Below, one piece after another: positions 16,804-27,173 of a DNA stretch of 64,000 bases (the first letter of the stretch is position 1; every line of letters begins with the position of its first letter). Source of the stretch: Glutamicibacter sp. B1 (GTDB lineage: Bacteria > Actinomycetota > Actinomycetes > Actinomycetales > Micrococcaceae); NCBI RefSeq assembly GCF_039602135.1, contig NZ_CP125942.1, forward strand, positions 744,001 through 808,000, read 5' to 3'. A program made the position numbers and the translations under genes. Below the pieces are notes generated by a model, which saw only the letters and a list, made by a program, of their open reading frames with translations, searched no databases and was not told the DNA's origin.

Positions 16804-18008
16804 GCGAGACTAAAGCACCGGTTGTTCCCGATTCCGAGAAACCGGGCAACGACCTGCTCAAGCAAATCACCCAAGGTCCGGGCCTAATCTCGGTCCTCGG
16901 CGTGATCGTGGCACTGATCATCGGCGGTTTGCTGATTGCCATCACCGATGAAAAGGTCGCACAAACCGCCGGGTACTTCTTTGCCCGTCCTACCGACTTC
17001 CTGACCGAGCTGTGGCGTGCAGCCACCGAAAGCTATGTGGCCCTGTTCAACGGCGCCATCTACAACTCGGCCCAAGGCTTTAAGCCGTTCCTAGAAACCC
17101 TGACAGTTTCCACCCCGCTGATCTGTGCAGGTCTCGGCGTGGCCGTAGCCTTCCGTGCCGGCCTGTTCAACATTGGTGCGCAGGGCCAGATCATCATCGG
17201 TTCGGTACTGGCCGCCTACGTTGGTTTCGCCTGGCACCTGCCACTGGGCCTGCACCTGCTGCTGGTCATCGTCTTCGGTCTGATCGGCGGCGCCATTTGG
17301 GGCGGCCTGGTCGGTTTGCTCAAGGCTAAAACCGGGGCGCACGAAGTCATCTTGACCATCATGTTCAACTATGTGGCCGTGTACTTCATCGACTACCTGA
17401 TGAACACCGAAGCCTTCCGTCGCCCAGGTGGCACCAACCCGATTTCCCCGATTCTGGATTCCACAGCAGTTTTCCCAGCCATCCCCGGGTCCCGACTGCA
17501 CCTGGGCTTCGTGATGGCTGTGTTGCTGGTCATCCTGGTCTCTTGGATGTTCAAGCGTTCCACCGTAGGTTTTGAATTCCGTGCCGTGGGACATAACCCC
17601 GATGCTGCACAGACCGCAGGTATCAACGTGGCTCGAAGCACCATCATCGCCATGGCCTTAGCTGGTGCCCTGGCCGGTGCCGCCGGTGTGGCTCAGGTGG
17701 CCGGTACCGAGAAGGTACTGACCAGCGGCATCGCTGGCTCCCTGGGCTTCGACGCGATCACCGTGGCCCTGCTGGGTCGCTCCACCCCGTGGGGCACCTT
17801 CTTCGCAGGCTTGCTCTTTGGTGCATTCCAGGCCGGCGCGGTGAACATGCAGATCACCACCGGTACCCCAATCGACATTGTCTCCGTGGTCCAGTCGCTG
17901 ATCGTTCTGTTCATCGCCGCTCCACCACTGGTCAAGGCGATCTTCGGCATGAACCGCAAGAAGAAGCGCACTCCTCAGCTCGAAACTACCCAGGCAGGTG
18001 CCAAGTGA
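16800..18008 (+). CDS. Nucleoside ABC transporter permease 1
   Basis: Inner-membrane permease of the BPD_transp_2 family (RbsC/LivH/YufP-like). The 402-residue protein has a polar N-terminus, one early membrane helix (about residues 33-58) and then eight or so more, with conserved GLFNIGAQGQ in the first third. It starts with a GTG overlapping the ATPase stop and ends in a GTGA overlap with the second permease. The tight coupling suggests fixed stoichiometry of the two permeases and the double ATPase. A basic tail (KKKR) faces the cytoplasm. Confidence 0.93.
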   Translation: MSETKAPVVPDSEKPGNDLLKQITQGPGLISVLGVIVALIIGGLLIAITDEKVAQTAGYFFARPTDFLTELWRAATESYVALFNGAIYNSAQGFKPFLETLTVSTPLICAGLGVAVAFRAGLFNIGAQGQIIIGSVLAAYVGFAWHLPLGLHLLLVIVFGLIGGAIWGGLVGLLKAKTGAHEVILTIMFNYVAVYFIDYLMNTEAFRRPGGTNPISPILDSTAVFPAIPGSRLHLGFVMAVLLVILVSWMFKRSTVGFEFRAVGHNPDAAQTAGINVARSTIIAMALAGALAGAAGVAQVAGTEKVLTSGIAGSLGFDAITVALLGRSTPWGTFFAGLLFGAFQAGAVNMQITTGTPIDIVSVVQSLIVLFIAAPPLVKAIFGMNRKKKRTPQLETTQAGAK

Positions 18009-19276
18009 CCTCCTCCACCTTGCAACCGGCAATCAGCGTATTGCCAAGTAAGAAGACCCCGATCATCCTTTCGGTGATCGCTGTGATCGTCTTCTTGTGC
18101 TTTGGCCTGTTGGGCAACAGCGAAAGCGCACACTTCCAGCTCAACAGTGCCGGAGATGCGTTTACGCTGCCAGAATTGGTCTTCCCGGGTAAAGCCAGCA
18201 ACATCGTGATCGGTGTGCTGCTTTTGGGCATCGCTGCGTACTCGTGGATGCAGCGCACCAAGGGTCAGCTCATGGCGACCTGGATCGTGGCCATTGCCGC
18301 AATCCTCTTTGTGCTCTCCTTCTTGATCTGGGTGGTCTCCGGAGCAGACATCAGCACCATCTCCCTGGCCAGCCTGCTGGCCGGTGCCGTGGTCCTGGCT
18401 GTCCCACTGGTCTTCGGTTCGCTTTCAGGCGTGCTCTGCGAACGAGCCGGCGTGGTCAACATCGCCATCGAAGGTCAGCTGCTCGGTGGCGCATTCACCG
18501 CAGCACTGGTCTCCTCGCTGACCAAGAATGCGTTCCTGGGCCTGATTGCCGCCGGTATCGCCGGTGCACTGGTGTCCCTGGTCCTGGCACTGTTCTCCAT
18601 CAAGTACGTGGTCAACCAGATCATCGTGGGTGTGGTGCTCAACGTTCTGGTCTCCGGTATCACCGGGTTCCTGTTCACCACCGTGATGCAGCAGGATCCG
18701 GAACTGTACAACTCGCCGGTGCACCTGCCGGTGATCGATATTCCACTGCTCTCGGCCATTCCGGTGATCGGTCCGATCCTGTTCAAGCAGTCGGTGATCG
18801 GCTACCTGATGTACCTGGCAGTGTTCATCGTGTGGTTCGGTCTGTTCAAAACCAAGTGGGGCCTGCGCGTGCGCGCCGTGGGCGAACACCCTAAGGCCGC
18901 TGACACCCTGGGTATCAAGGTCAACCGCACCCGCTTCTTCAATGTCACCCTCGGCGGCATTGTGGCAGGTATCGGTGGCTCCTTCTTCACCCTGGTCGCC
19001 ATCGACTCCTTCACCAAGGAGATCTCCGGTGGTCGCGGCTTCATCGCCCTGGCCGCAGTGATCTTCGGACGTTGGAACCCGATCGGTGCCTTCCTAGCAG
19101 CACTACTCTTCGGCTTTGCCGACAACCTGCAGGTGATCCTCACGATCATCGGCACCCCGGTACCAAGCCAGTTCATGGCCATGATGCCTTACCTCGTCAC
19201 CATCTTCGCCGTGGCGGGACTGGTGGGCCGCTCTCGTGGCCCAGCAGCTGCCGGCGAACCCTATGTGAAGGAATAA
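18005..19276 (+). CDS. Nucleoside ABC transporter permease 2
   Basis: Second BPD_transp_2 permease (YufQ-like), 423 residues, about ten membrane helices. It contains the family segments GVVNIAIEGQLL and VRAVGEHPKAADTLG. The start is the GTG at 18005 overlapping the previous stop; an upstream in-frame ATG at 17789 lies inside permease 1 in another frame and gives a non-membrane arginine-rich extension, so it was rejected. It pairs with the upstream permease to form the channel. The cytidine deaminase gene follows after 9 nt, so uptake and salvage are one transcription unit. Confidence 0.93.
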   Translation: MTSSTLQPAISVLPSKKTPIILSVIAVIVFLCFGLLGNSESAHFQLNSAGDAFTLPELVFPGKASNIVIGVLLLGIAAYSWMQRTKGQLMATWIVAIAAILFVLSFLIWVVSGADISTISLASLLAGAVVLAVPLVFGSLSGVLCERAGVVNIAIEGQLLGGAFTAALVSSLTKNAFLGLIAAGIAGALVSLVLALFSIKYVVNQIIVGVVLNVLVSGITGFLFTTVMQQDPELYNSPVHLPVIDIPLLSAIPVIGPILFKQSVIGYLMYLAVFIVWFGLFKTKWGLRVRAVGEHPKAADTLGIKVNRTRFFNVTLGGIVAGIGGSFFTLVAIDSFTKEISGGRGFIALAAVIFGRWNPIGAFLAALLFGFADNLQVILTIIGTPVPSQFMAMMPYLVTIFAVAGLVGRSRGPAAAGEPYVKE

Positions 19277-19285
19277 CCGGTACAG

Positions 19286-19696
19286 ATGACTACCAACACC
19301 GCGCCGTGGTCGCAGCTTGAAGCTGCGGCTGCGGCCGCGCTGTCTCAGGCGTATGCACCCTACTCAAAATATCGGGTGGGTTCAGCAGCGATGACCAGCG
19401 ACGGCCGCATGATCTCCGGCTGCAATATCGAAAATGCCGCCTATGGCGTCACCCTCTGCGCAGAATGCTCGATGGTCGGACAGCTCTTCGCCACCGGCGG
19501 CGGAACCCTGGAGTACTTCGTGTGCTTTGGACAGCTGGAGGACGGGGAATTAGAACTGATCACCCCGTGCGGACGCTGCCGACAATTACTCTTTGAACAC
19601 CGCGGAGCCGACCTGCGAATCAAGACCGCACGTGCCATCGTGGGCATCGACGATCTTTTGCCTGATGCGTTCGGGCCACAAAACCTCAACGTGTAA
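19286..19696 (+). CDS. cdd: Cytidine deaminase
   Basis: Deaminates cytidine and deoxycytidine to uridine and deoxyuridine in pyrimidine salvage. The 136-residue protein is the short homotetrameric type. Zinc ligands are Cys58 (in CAEC, with Glu60 as the proton shuttle), Cys95 and Cys98 (in PCGRCRQ). The substrate-binding segment NIENAAYG is at residues 47-54. It follows the ABC permease by 9 nt and precedes thymidine phosphorylase, so imported nucleosides pass straight to the breakdown enzymes. The cdd-deoA pairing is widespread in Actinobacteria. Confidence 0.96.
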   Translation: MTTNTAPWSQLEAAAAAALSQAYAPYSKYRVGSAAMTSDGRMISGCNIENAAYGVTLCAECSMVGQLFATGGGTLEYFVCFGQLEDGELELITPCGRCRQLLFEHRGADLRIKTARAIVGIDDLLPDAFGPQNLNV

Positions 19697-19739
19697 TGCC
19701 GGTATTCACCGGCTCAAAGTAGAACGGATGGTGCCAAAG

Positions 19740-21053
19740 ATGGCGACCGAACAATTCAGTGCTGTTGAAGTGATTCGTGCTAAGCGTGATGGCGCTGAGC
19801 TGAGCAATCAGATGATCGACTGGACCATCGACGCCTATACCCGTGGGGTCATTGCTGAGGAGCAAATGTCCGCACTGAATATGGCGATCTACTTCCAGGG
19901 CATGAACCGCAACGAAATCTCCCGCTGGACCACCGCGATGATCAATTCCGGTGAACGCATGGACTTCTCCACACTCACCAACGCCTCGGGTAAAAAGCTG
20001 GCGACCACCGATAAACATTCCACCGGAGGGGTGGGGGATAAGATCACCTTGCCACTGGCCCCACTGGTGGCTAGTTTCGGTGTTGCTGTTCCACAGCTTT
20101 CGGGCCGCGGGCTAGGGCACACCGGTGGAACCCTGGATAAGCTCGAAGCCATCCCAGGCTGGCGCGCCAATTTGTCCAACGAAGAACTCTTCTCCCAGCT
20201 CTCCAACGTCGGTGCTGTTATTTGTGCCGCCGGTGCCGGGTTGGCCCCTGCCGATAAGAAGCTCTACGCCCTGCGCGATGTCACCGCCACCGTGGAAGCA
20301 ATCCCATTGATTGCCTCCTCGATCATGAGTAAAAAGATCGCCGAAGGCACCGGCAGCCTGGTGCTGGATGTGAAGGTCGGTTCCGGCGCGTTCATGAAGG
20401 ATGAAGCCATGGCCAGGGAACTGGCCGAGACCATGGTGAACCTGGGCACCGATGCCGGGGTGAACACCGTGGCCCTGCTGACCAACATGGAAACCCCACT
20501 GGGGTTGACCGCGGGCAACGCCATTGAAGTTGAAGAGTCGGTAGAAGTCCTTGCCGGTGGCGGTCCCGAAGACGTGGTTGAACTGACCGTGGCCCTGGCC
20601 GTTGAAATGCTGGCCGGTGCCGGAATCCACGACGTTGATGTGCGTGAAGCACTGAAGAACGGCCAGGCGATGGATAGCTGGCGTGCCATGATTTCGGCTC
20701 AGGGCGGCGACCCTGACGCCAAACTGCCGGTAGCTAAGGAATCACACACCGTGGTGGCGCCGGCCGAAGGCGTGTTGATCAAGTTGGACGCCATGGATAT
20801 TGGTTTGGCTGCCTGGACCTTGGGGGCAGGTCGTGCCCGCAAGGAAGATAGCGTTCAGGCTGGCGCTGGCGTACGCATGCACGTAAAGCCCGGAGCCTTA
20901 TTGCGACGCGGTGAACCTATTGCCACCCTGCTGACCGATACCCCAGAAAAGATGTGGCGTGCTATCGAACTGGTAGAACGGGCCATCATGATTGGCTCCG
21001 AGAATGATCGCCCAGACATGCGTCTGATCCTGGATCGGATTGCTGCTTCCTAA
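19740..21053 (+). CDS. deoA: Thymidine (pyrimidine-nucleoside) phosphorylase
   Basis: Phosphorolysis of thymidine and other pyrimidine nucleosides to base and (deoxy)ribose-1-phosphate. The 437-residue chain shows the phosphate-binding segment KHSTGGVGDK (92-101) and the family signature SGRGLGHTGGTLDKLE (121-136). The start ATG at 19740 was chosen because the product begins like relatives (MATEQFSAVEV). An in-frame ATG at 19728 and a longer open frame back to 19593, overlapping cdd, are possible but less likely. It is the last gene of the apparent nucleoside operon before a hairpin. The enzyme could be the broader Pdp type, since both share these motifs. Confidence 0.94.
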   Translation: MATEQFSAVEVIRAKRDGAELSNQMIDWTIDAYTRGVIAEEQMSALNMAIYFQGMNRNEISRWTTAMINSGERMDFSTLTNASGKKLATTDKHSTGGVGDKITLPLAPLVASFGVAVPQLSGRGLGHTGGTLDKLEAIPGWRANLSNEELFSQLSNVGAVICAAGAGLAPADKKLYALRDVTATVEAIPLIASSIMSKKIAEGTGSLVLDVKVGSGAFMKDEAMARELAETMVNLGTDAGVNTVALLTNMETPLGLTAGNAIEVEESVEVLAGGGPEDVVELTVALAVEMLAGAGIHDVDVREALKNGQAMDSWRAMISAQGGDPDAKLPVAKESHTVVAPAEGVLIKLDAMDIGLAAWTLGAGRARKEDSVQAGAGVRMHVKPGALLRRGEPIATLLTDTPEKMWRAIELVERAIMIGSENDRPDMRLILDRIAAS

Positions 21054-21066
21054 GTGCATGACTAGT

Positions 21067-21105
21067 GAAGAGCCGGGACATATCATTGATGTGTTCCGGT
21101 TCTTC
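21067..21105 (+). terminator. Hairpin after deoA
   Basis: GAAGAGCCGGGACA pairs with TGTTCCGGTTCTTC using two G-U pairs, around an 11-nt loop. No proper T-run follows, so termination may be inefficient. The rest of the 280-bp gap to dedA shows no gene. Confidence 0.55.
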
Positions 21106-21333
21106 GTATTCCCAGTTCAAACCATGCCCATGAGCGCAAGAATAAATTCATGTACTGCTTCGGGAACCATCGGACCGGGTCCACTCGTTGGATTACTAGC
21201 TCCTACCTAGGTCGGGGTCAGTAGAAGTCCACATTGCCACATCAGTATGATGCGCCATCACTTGATCTCGAGTGAAAATGGTTGGACAGGTAGCGCAGCA
21301 CGCGCTCTTTTGGGAAAGAAGTTGTAAGTCCGT

Positions 21334-22008
21334 ATGGAACTAGTTAACGAGGCAATTACGCAGGCTGCCAGCGCATGGTGGGTACTGCCCCTCTTGTTCT
21401 TGTTTTGCCTGATGGACGCGTTTTTCCCTATCGTGCCCAGTGAATCTTTCCTGGTTTCGTTGGCAGCCGTGGGCATTCACTCAGGAAGTCCCAACCTCTT
21501 CCTTGTCGGTGCCCTGGGTGCAGCGGGCGCGTTGCTGGGTGATCAGATTACCTACGCCATAGGCCGGAAAATTGGCGCGCACGGATTTAAGTGGATGCGC
21601 GGAAGACGAGCACAGAGAGTGCTGCACTATGCCGAAAAGAAGTTAGAAACTTCTGGAGCGCTACTGATTTTCACGGCACGCTACATCCCGGTGGGACGTG
21701 TCGCCGTGAATCTGACCGCAGGCGCCACCGGTTTCAGCCACAAAAGATTCACGCTCTTTGACACCATCGGCGTGCTCACCTGGGCTATCTATTCGGTGAG
21801 TATTGGTGCCTTGGCCGGTAATTGGATGCACGACAACAAACTCTTAGGGATTGGCCTATCCATCGTCATTGCGGTGGTGCTCGGATTTGTCATTGACCGC
21901 ATCGTCAGTTGGGCGCTAAACCGTTACCACCGGCGCGTTGAATCAGCGGCCAAACCCACCGAAGAATTAGAACGCGAGACGGTACCACCAAGCATCGACG
22001 AGGGTTAA
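21334..22008 (+). CDS. DedA-family membrane protein
   Basis: Integral membrane protein of the DedA/SNARE-associated (VTT) family, in which members act as lipid scramblases or flippases (for example of undecaprenyl phosphate or phosphatidylethanolamine). The 224 residues contain the conserved re-entrant loop residues in FPIVPSE near residue 31 and the family motif RYIPVGRVAVNLTAG in the middle. Four or five further hydrophobic segments follow, and the C-terminal 30 residues are charged. The ATG at 21334 lacks a clear ribosome binding site. It stands alone between the nucleoside genes and does not seem to share their function. Confidence 0.88.
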   Translation: MELVNEAITQAASAWWVLPLLFLFCLMDAFFPIVPSESFLVSLAAVGIHSGSPNLFLVGALGAAGALLGDQITYAIGRKIGAHGFKWMRGRRAQRVLHYAEKKLETSGALLIFTARYIPVGRVAVNLTAGATGFSHKRFTLFDTIGVLTWAIYSVSIGALAGNWMHDNKLLGIGLSIVIAVVLGFVIDRIVSWALNRYHRRVESAAKPTEELERETVPPSIDEG

Positions 22009-22086
22009 CCTGCAGTATTGAGCAGGGTCACATTGTGGCTCGCAGATCTTTACCTGCTGAAGCTGTCCGTTCGCCCAAAATGCGAC

Positions 22087-22092
22087 TAGGCT
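22087..22092 (+). promoter_or_regulatory. Predicted -10 box for a leaderless add mRNA
   Basis: TAGGCT ends 7 nt before the GTG start of adenosine deaminase, and there is no ribosome binding site. Confidence 0.5.
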
Positions 22093-22099
22093 CAGTGGT

Positions 22100-23302
22100 G
22101 TGACTGAAGAATTGATTCATCCTGATTACGATCCCGAATTCGACTTCCGAGATCTGCCTAAAGTTTCGCTCCATGACCACCTTGATGGTGGTTTGCGTCC
22201 CCAAACGATCATCGAACTGGCAGCCGAAATTGGCCACAAGCTGCCCGAGACCGAAGCTGAAGCTTTGGGCGACTGGTTCCAAGAATCCGCCGACTCCGGC
22301 TCTTTGCCACGCTACCTAGAAACCTTTGAACACACCATCGCGGTGATGCAGACCCGTGACGCGCTGATCCGCGTGGCCCGTGAGTTTGTTGAAGACCTCG
22401 CAGAAGACGGTGTGATCTACGGTGAAGTCCGCTACGCGCCAGAACAGCACCTTCGCGAAGGTCTGAGCCTGGATGACGTAGTTGACGCCGTTCAGGAAGG
22501 CCTAGACCAGGCTTGCGAACTGCTCAACAGCGAAGGCCACCCAATGCAGGTCGGCCAGGTACTTAGTGCCATGCGTCAATCCGACCAAGGCGTAGAAATC
22601 GCCAAACTGGCCTTGCGTCACCGCGGTCACGGTGTTGTCGGTTTCGACATCGCCGGACCTGAAGAGGGCTTCCCAGCCTCGAACATGAAGGAAGCATTCG
22701 ACCTGCTGGCCGAAAACCTCTTCCCAACCACCGTCCACGCCGGTGAAGCAGCCGGTCTGGATTCCATCAAGGACGCACTGCTGGTGGGCCGTGCCCAGCG
22801 TTTGGGTCACGGCGTACGAGTTGCTGAAGACATCGAGATTGAGTTCGGTGCCATTGATGAAAATGGCGAAGAACTCAGCGAAGATACCGGATTAGTATCC
22901 CTAGGCCCAGTGGCCAACTGGGTTCGCGAACGCGGTATCCCGTTGGAAGTATGCCCATCGTCCAACCTGCAGACCGGCGCCACCGCCAAGTTTGGCCAAG
23001 GTATCCGCAACCACCCGATTGACCTGTTGGTTCAGACCGGGTTCAACGTGACGATTTCGCCAGATAACCGTCTGATGTCCGGTACCAGCCTGTCCGATGA
23101 ATTCGAGTTGCTGGTCGAGGCTTTCGACTATGACCTCGAAGACCTGCTGGACCTGACGCTGAACGCTGCGGAAGCTGCCTTCGTTCCTTTGGAAATGCGT
23201 GAGCTACTTGTTGAGTACATCAATGATTACTACGACAGCCTGCTCGACGATGAGGATGACGAGGACTACGAAGAAGACGAATACGAAAACGTCGCCGACT
23301 AG
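22100..23302 (+). CDS. add: Adenosine deaminase
   Basis: Converts adenosine and deoxyadenosine to inosine and deoxyinosine. Metal-binding HDHLDGG (His25, His27) is at the N-terminus, HAGE in the middle third carries the next His and catalytic Glu, LGHG provides a further active-site His, and the final Asp lies in SPDNRLMS. At 400 residues it is a little long because of a very acidic C-terminal tail (about 20 residues, mostly Asp/Glu), an unusual addition of unknown purpose. The GTG start with a TAGGCT box 7 nt before it suggests leaderless translation. It completes the purine arm of the nucleoside salvage block. Confidence 0.95.
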   Translation: MTEELIHPDYDPEFDFRDLPKVSLHDHLDGGLRPQTIIELAAEIGHKLPETEAEALGDWFQESADSGSLPRYLETFEHTIAVMQTRDALIRVAREFVEDLAEDGVIYGEVRYAPEQHLREGLSLDDVVDAVQEGLDQACELLNSEGHPMQVGQVLSAMRQSDQGVEIAKLALRHRGHGVVGFDIAGPEEGFPASNMKEAFDLLAENLFPTTVHAGEAAGLDSIKDALLVGRAQRLGHGVRVAEDIEIEFGAIDENGEELSEDTGLVSLGPVANWVRERGIPLEVCPSSNLQTGATAKFGQGIRNHPIDLLVQTGFNVTISPDNRLMSGTSLSDEFELLVEAFDYDLEDLLDLTLNAAEAAFVPLEMRELLVEYINDYYDSLLDDEDDEDYEEDEYENVAD

Positions 23303-23333
23303 TACCCAGCGTCGCTAAACCTTCGCTCCTGAA

Positions 23334-23360
23334 GGCCGGATCCCTCAATGGGATCCGGTC
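23334..23360 (+). terminator. Terminator after add
   Basis: An 11-bp stem built on CCGGATCCC/GGGATCCGG (one G-U pair) with a 5-nt loop is followed by T-rich TTCAATGCTT. Confidence 0.6.
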
Positions 23361-23394
23361 TTCAATGCTTGTACGGGCTAGTGGCTCGCTTCGC

Positions 23395-23400
23395 TAGCAT
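23395..23400 (+). promoter_or_regulatory. Predicted -10 box for a leaderless mazG mRNA
   Basis: TAGCAT ends 6 nt before the mazG ATG, with no separate ribosome binding site. A TTGTAC at 23369 could be a poor -35 with long spacing. Confidence 0.45.
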
Positions 23401-23406
23401 GGGAGC

Positions 23407-25477
<2,071 letters not shown>

Positions 25478-25495
25478 TTTCCAGTTATAGCGAAT

Positions 25496-25530
25496 AAGCT
25501 CGTCGGTAGTGGATACCGGCGAGCTTTTCG
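25496..25530 (+). terminator. Intrinsic terminator after eno
   Basis: AAGCTCG and CGGTA pair with TACCG and CGAGCTT around a short loop, followed by TT and T-rich sequence. Confidence 0.8.
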
Positions 25531-25601
25531 TTATTTAATGGAGATATGCGCCGTTTCCACGGCAGTACGGCACGCAGAGCACTATGGGGAATTGGGGGAG
25601 T

Positions 25602-26441
25602 ATGGCACAGCGACCACCACGCATGCCTCGGCGTAATACTCCGAATCCGGAAGAGCAGTCGCAGAATAATCCTGTTGACCAGTCCGAATATCAGGAGACT
25701 GGTTCAGTTGTAGAACCACCCACCGATGCATTGCATGTAGTGGCACCGCAACCCCCAGCTAAAAAGGCTCCCGCTGTTCCGCGCCCTAAGTCTGCTGGCG
25801 CCACGAAAAAGAGCACTTCCAGCCCAACTCCCAAGCCTGCAGCACAGAATTCCTCAGCGTCAGATACGTCACGCGAGCCGAAAAAATTTGCCGGCAATTA
25901 TGCTTCTAAACCAAAGACACCACTGCGTGAACGAGCTAAGGAAAAACAAAACGAACGCCGTCGCGATGACCGCCTAAAGTTCTCGGCAGCGGTACGCCGC
26001 AAGCCCGGGGAAAAGCCGGTCGACCAGAAACCAACACCCGAGGGTGAACCGGTAGCAGCACACCGTTTTTCCGGTCGTATCGCCGCGTTGATCGTGGTGC
26101 TCGCGTTCTTCGCCGTGATGCTGGTGCCAACGGTGAATTACTACCGAACTCAGATGATTGAGATTAATGAGCTCAACGCTTCCATTGATTCTTTGGAAGC
26201 CAGACGAGACGATCTGAAAGCTGAGATTGCCCGTTGGGATGACCCGCTGTACATCAAACAGCAAGCCCGTGAGCGGATAAACTTGGTCATGCCTGGCGAA
26301 AAACTTTACATGGTCGTGGGGGACCGGCCGAAAGATAGCGATACCGACACCGAAGGTAATGGCAGTACTTTTGAAGTGCGCCAAGAACTTCCATGGGTCG
26401 ATGCGTTGCTTGACTCGGTGAAACGTTCCGCCACTGACTAA
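25602..26441 (+). CDS. ftsB: FtsB/DivIC-family septum formation initiator
   Basis: Bitopic cell-division protein that links FtsL and FtsQ at the septum. Architecture: about 165 disordered, Pro/Lys/Ser-rich cytoplasmic residues, one membrane helix (IAALIVVLAFFAVMLVP), then a periplasmic coiled coil (INELNASIDSLEARRDDL) and the family hallmark DPLYIKQQARERINLVMPGE. The long N-terminal tail is usual in Actinobacteria. Start is uncertain: ATG 25602 (MAQRPP) sits right behind GGGGGAG, and an in-frame ATG at 25584 would add six residues. It lies between eno and DUF501, as Rv1024 does in M. tuberculosis. Confidence 0.9.
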   Translation: MAQRPPRMPRRNTPNPEEQSQNNPVDQSEYQETGSVVEPPTDALHVVAPQPPAKKAPAVPRPKSAGATKKSTSSPTPKPAAQNSSASDTSREPKKFAGNYASKPKTPLRERAKEKQNERRRDDRLKFSAAVRRKPGEKPVDQKPTPEGEPVAAHRFSGRIAALIVVLAFFAVMLVPTVNYYRTQMIEINELNASIDSLEARRDDLKAEIARWDDPLYIKQQARERINLVMPGEKLYMVVGDRPKDSDTDTEGNGSTFEVRQELPWVDALLDSVKRSATD

Positions 26442-26471
26442 CCACATTGAACATGAAGAGATCTAATACCC

Positions 26472-27173
26472 GTGACTGAACAGCCAATCCGCGAAGCCCT
26501 TGACGCTGCCGGACGAGTACCTAGTGAAGCCGACTTGGACACCCTGTCCCGACAGCTGAACCGACCCGCACGCGACGTGGTGGAAATCGGCGCTCGCTGC
26601 GTTTGCGGAAATCCTTTGGTTGCCACTACCGCGCCACGACTTTCCTCGGGAATTCCCTTCCCAACCACCTACTACCTGACCCATCCGGTCATCACTGCAG
26701 CTGTCTCGCGTCTGGAAGCTGCCGGACTGATGAACGAGATGAACGAGCGTTTGGGTGAAGACTCCGAGCTGGCTGGGGCCTATGTGGCTGCCCACGAAGC
26801 CTACCTAGCAAACCGCGATGCGATCGGGCAGCGCTCCGGCACCGGAGCGGTCCCTGAAATTGCTGGTGTCTCCGCTGGCGGTATGCCGACTCGTGTGAAG
26901 TGCCTGCACGTTCTGGTGGGTCACTCGCTGGCCGCCGGTGAGGGTGTTAATCCATTGGGTGATGAAGCGGTGGATGCTATTTCTGAGTGGTGGACCAAGG
27001 ACAAGTGCTACTGCGTTGGTGCGTGGGATACCGAATCTGAGGCCCCGAGCCGTGATCGTTCCCGTCACGTCAAGACCCAGGAAATGCAGGATCCTGCAGC
27101 CAAGCGTGCCGAACGTGCAGCCAAGCGTGCAGCGCGCGAAGCAGAAGAACGTTCCGCCCAGGATGATGCCTAA
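26472..27173 (+). CDS. DUF501 protein
   Basis: Actinobacterial protein of unknown function (DUF501). The 233 residues contain paired Cys at 43 and 45 (ARCVCGNP) and further Cys in VKCLHVLVGHSLAAGEGVNP and KCYCVGAWD, a pattern that might bind a metal, although this has not been shown here. The C-terminus is a highly charged Ala/Lys/Arg/Glu helix (about residues 208-233). It overlaps ppx by one base (TAATG), so the two are translationally coupled; the same pair occurs as Rv1025-Rv1026. A function near polyphosphate or (p)ppGpp metabolism is only a guess from this coupling. Confidence 0.85.
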   Translation: MTEQPIREALDAAGRVPSEADLDTLSRQLNRPARDVVEIGARCVCGNPLVATTAPRLSSGIPFPTTYYLTHPVITAAVSRLEAAGLMNEMNERLGEDSELAGAYVAAHEAYLANRDAIGQRSGTGAVPEIAGVSAGGMPTRVKCLHVLVGHSLAAGEGVNPLGDEAVDAISEWWTKDKCYCVGAWDTESEAPSRDRSRHVKTQEMQDPAAKRAERAAKRAAREAEERSAQDDA

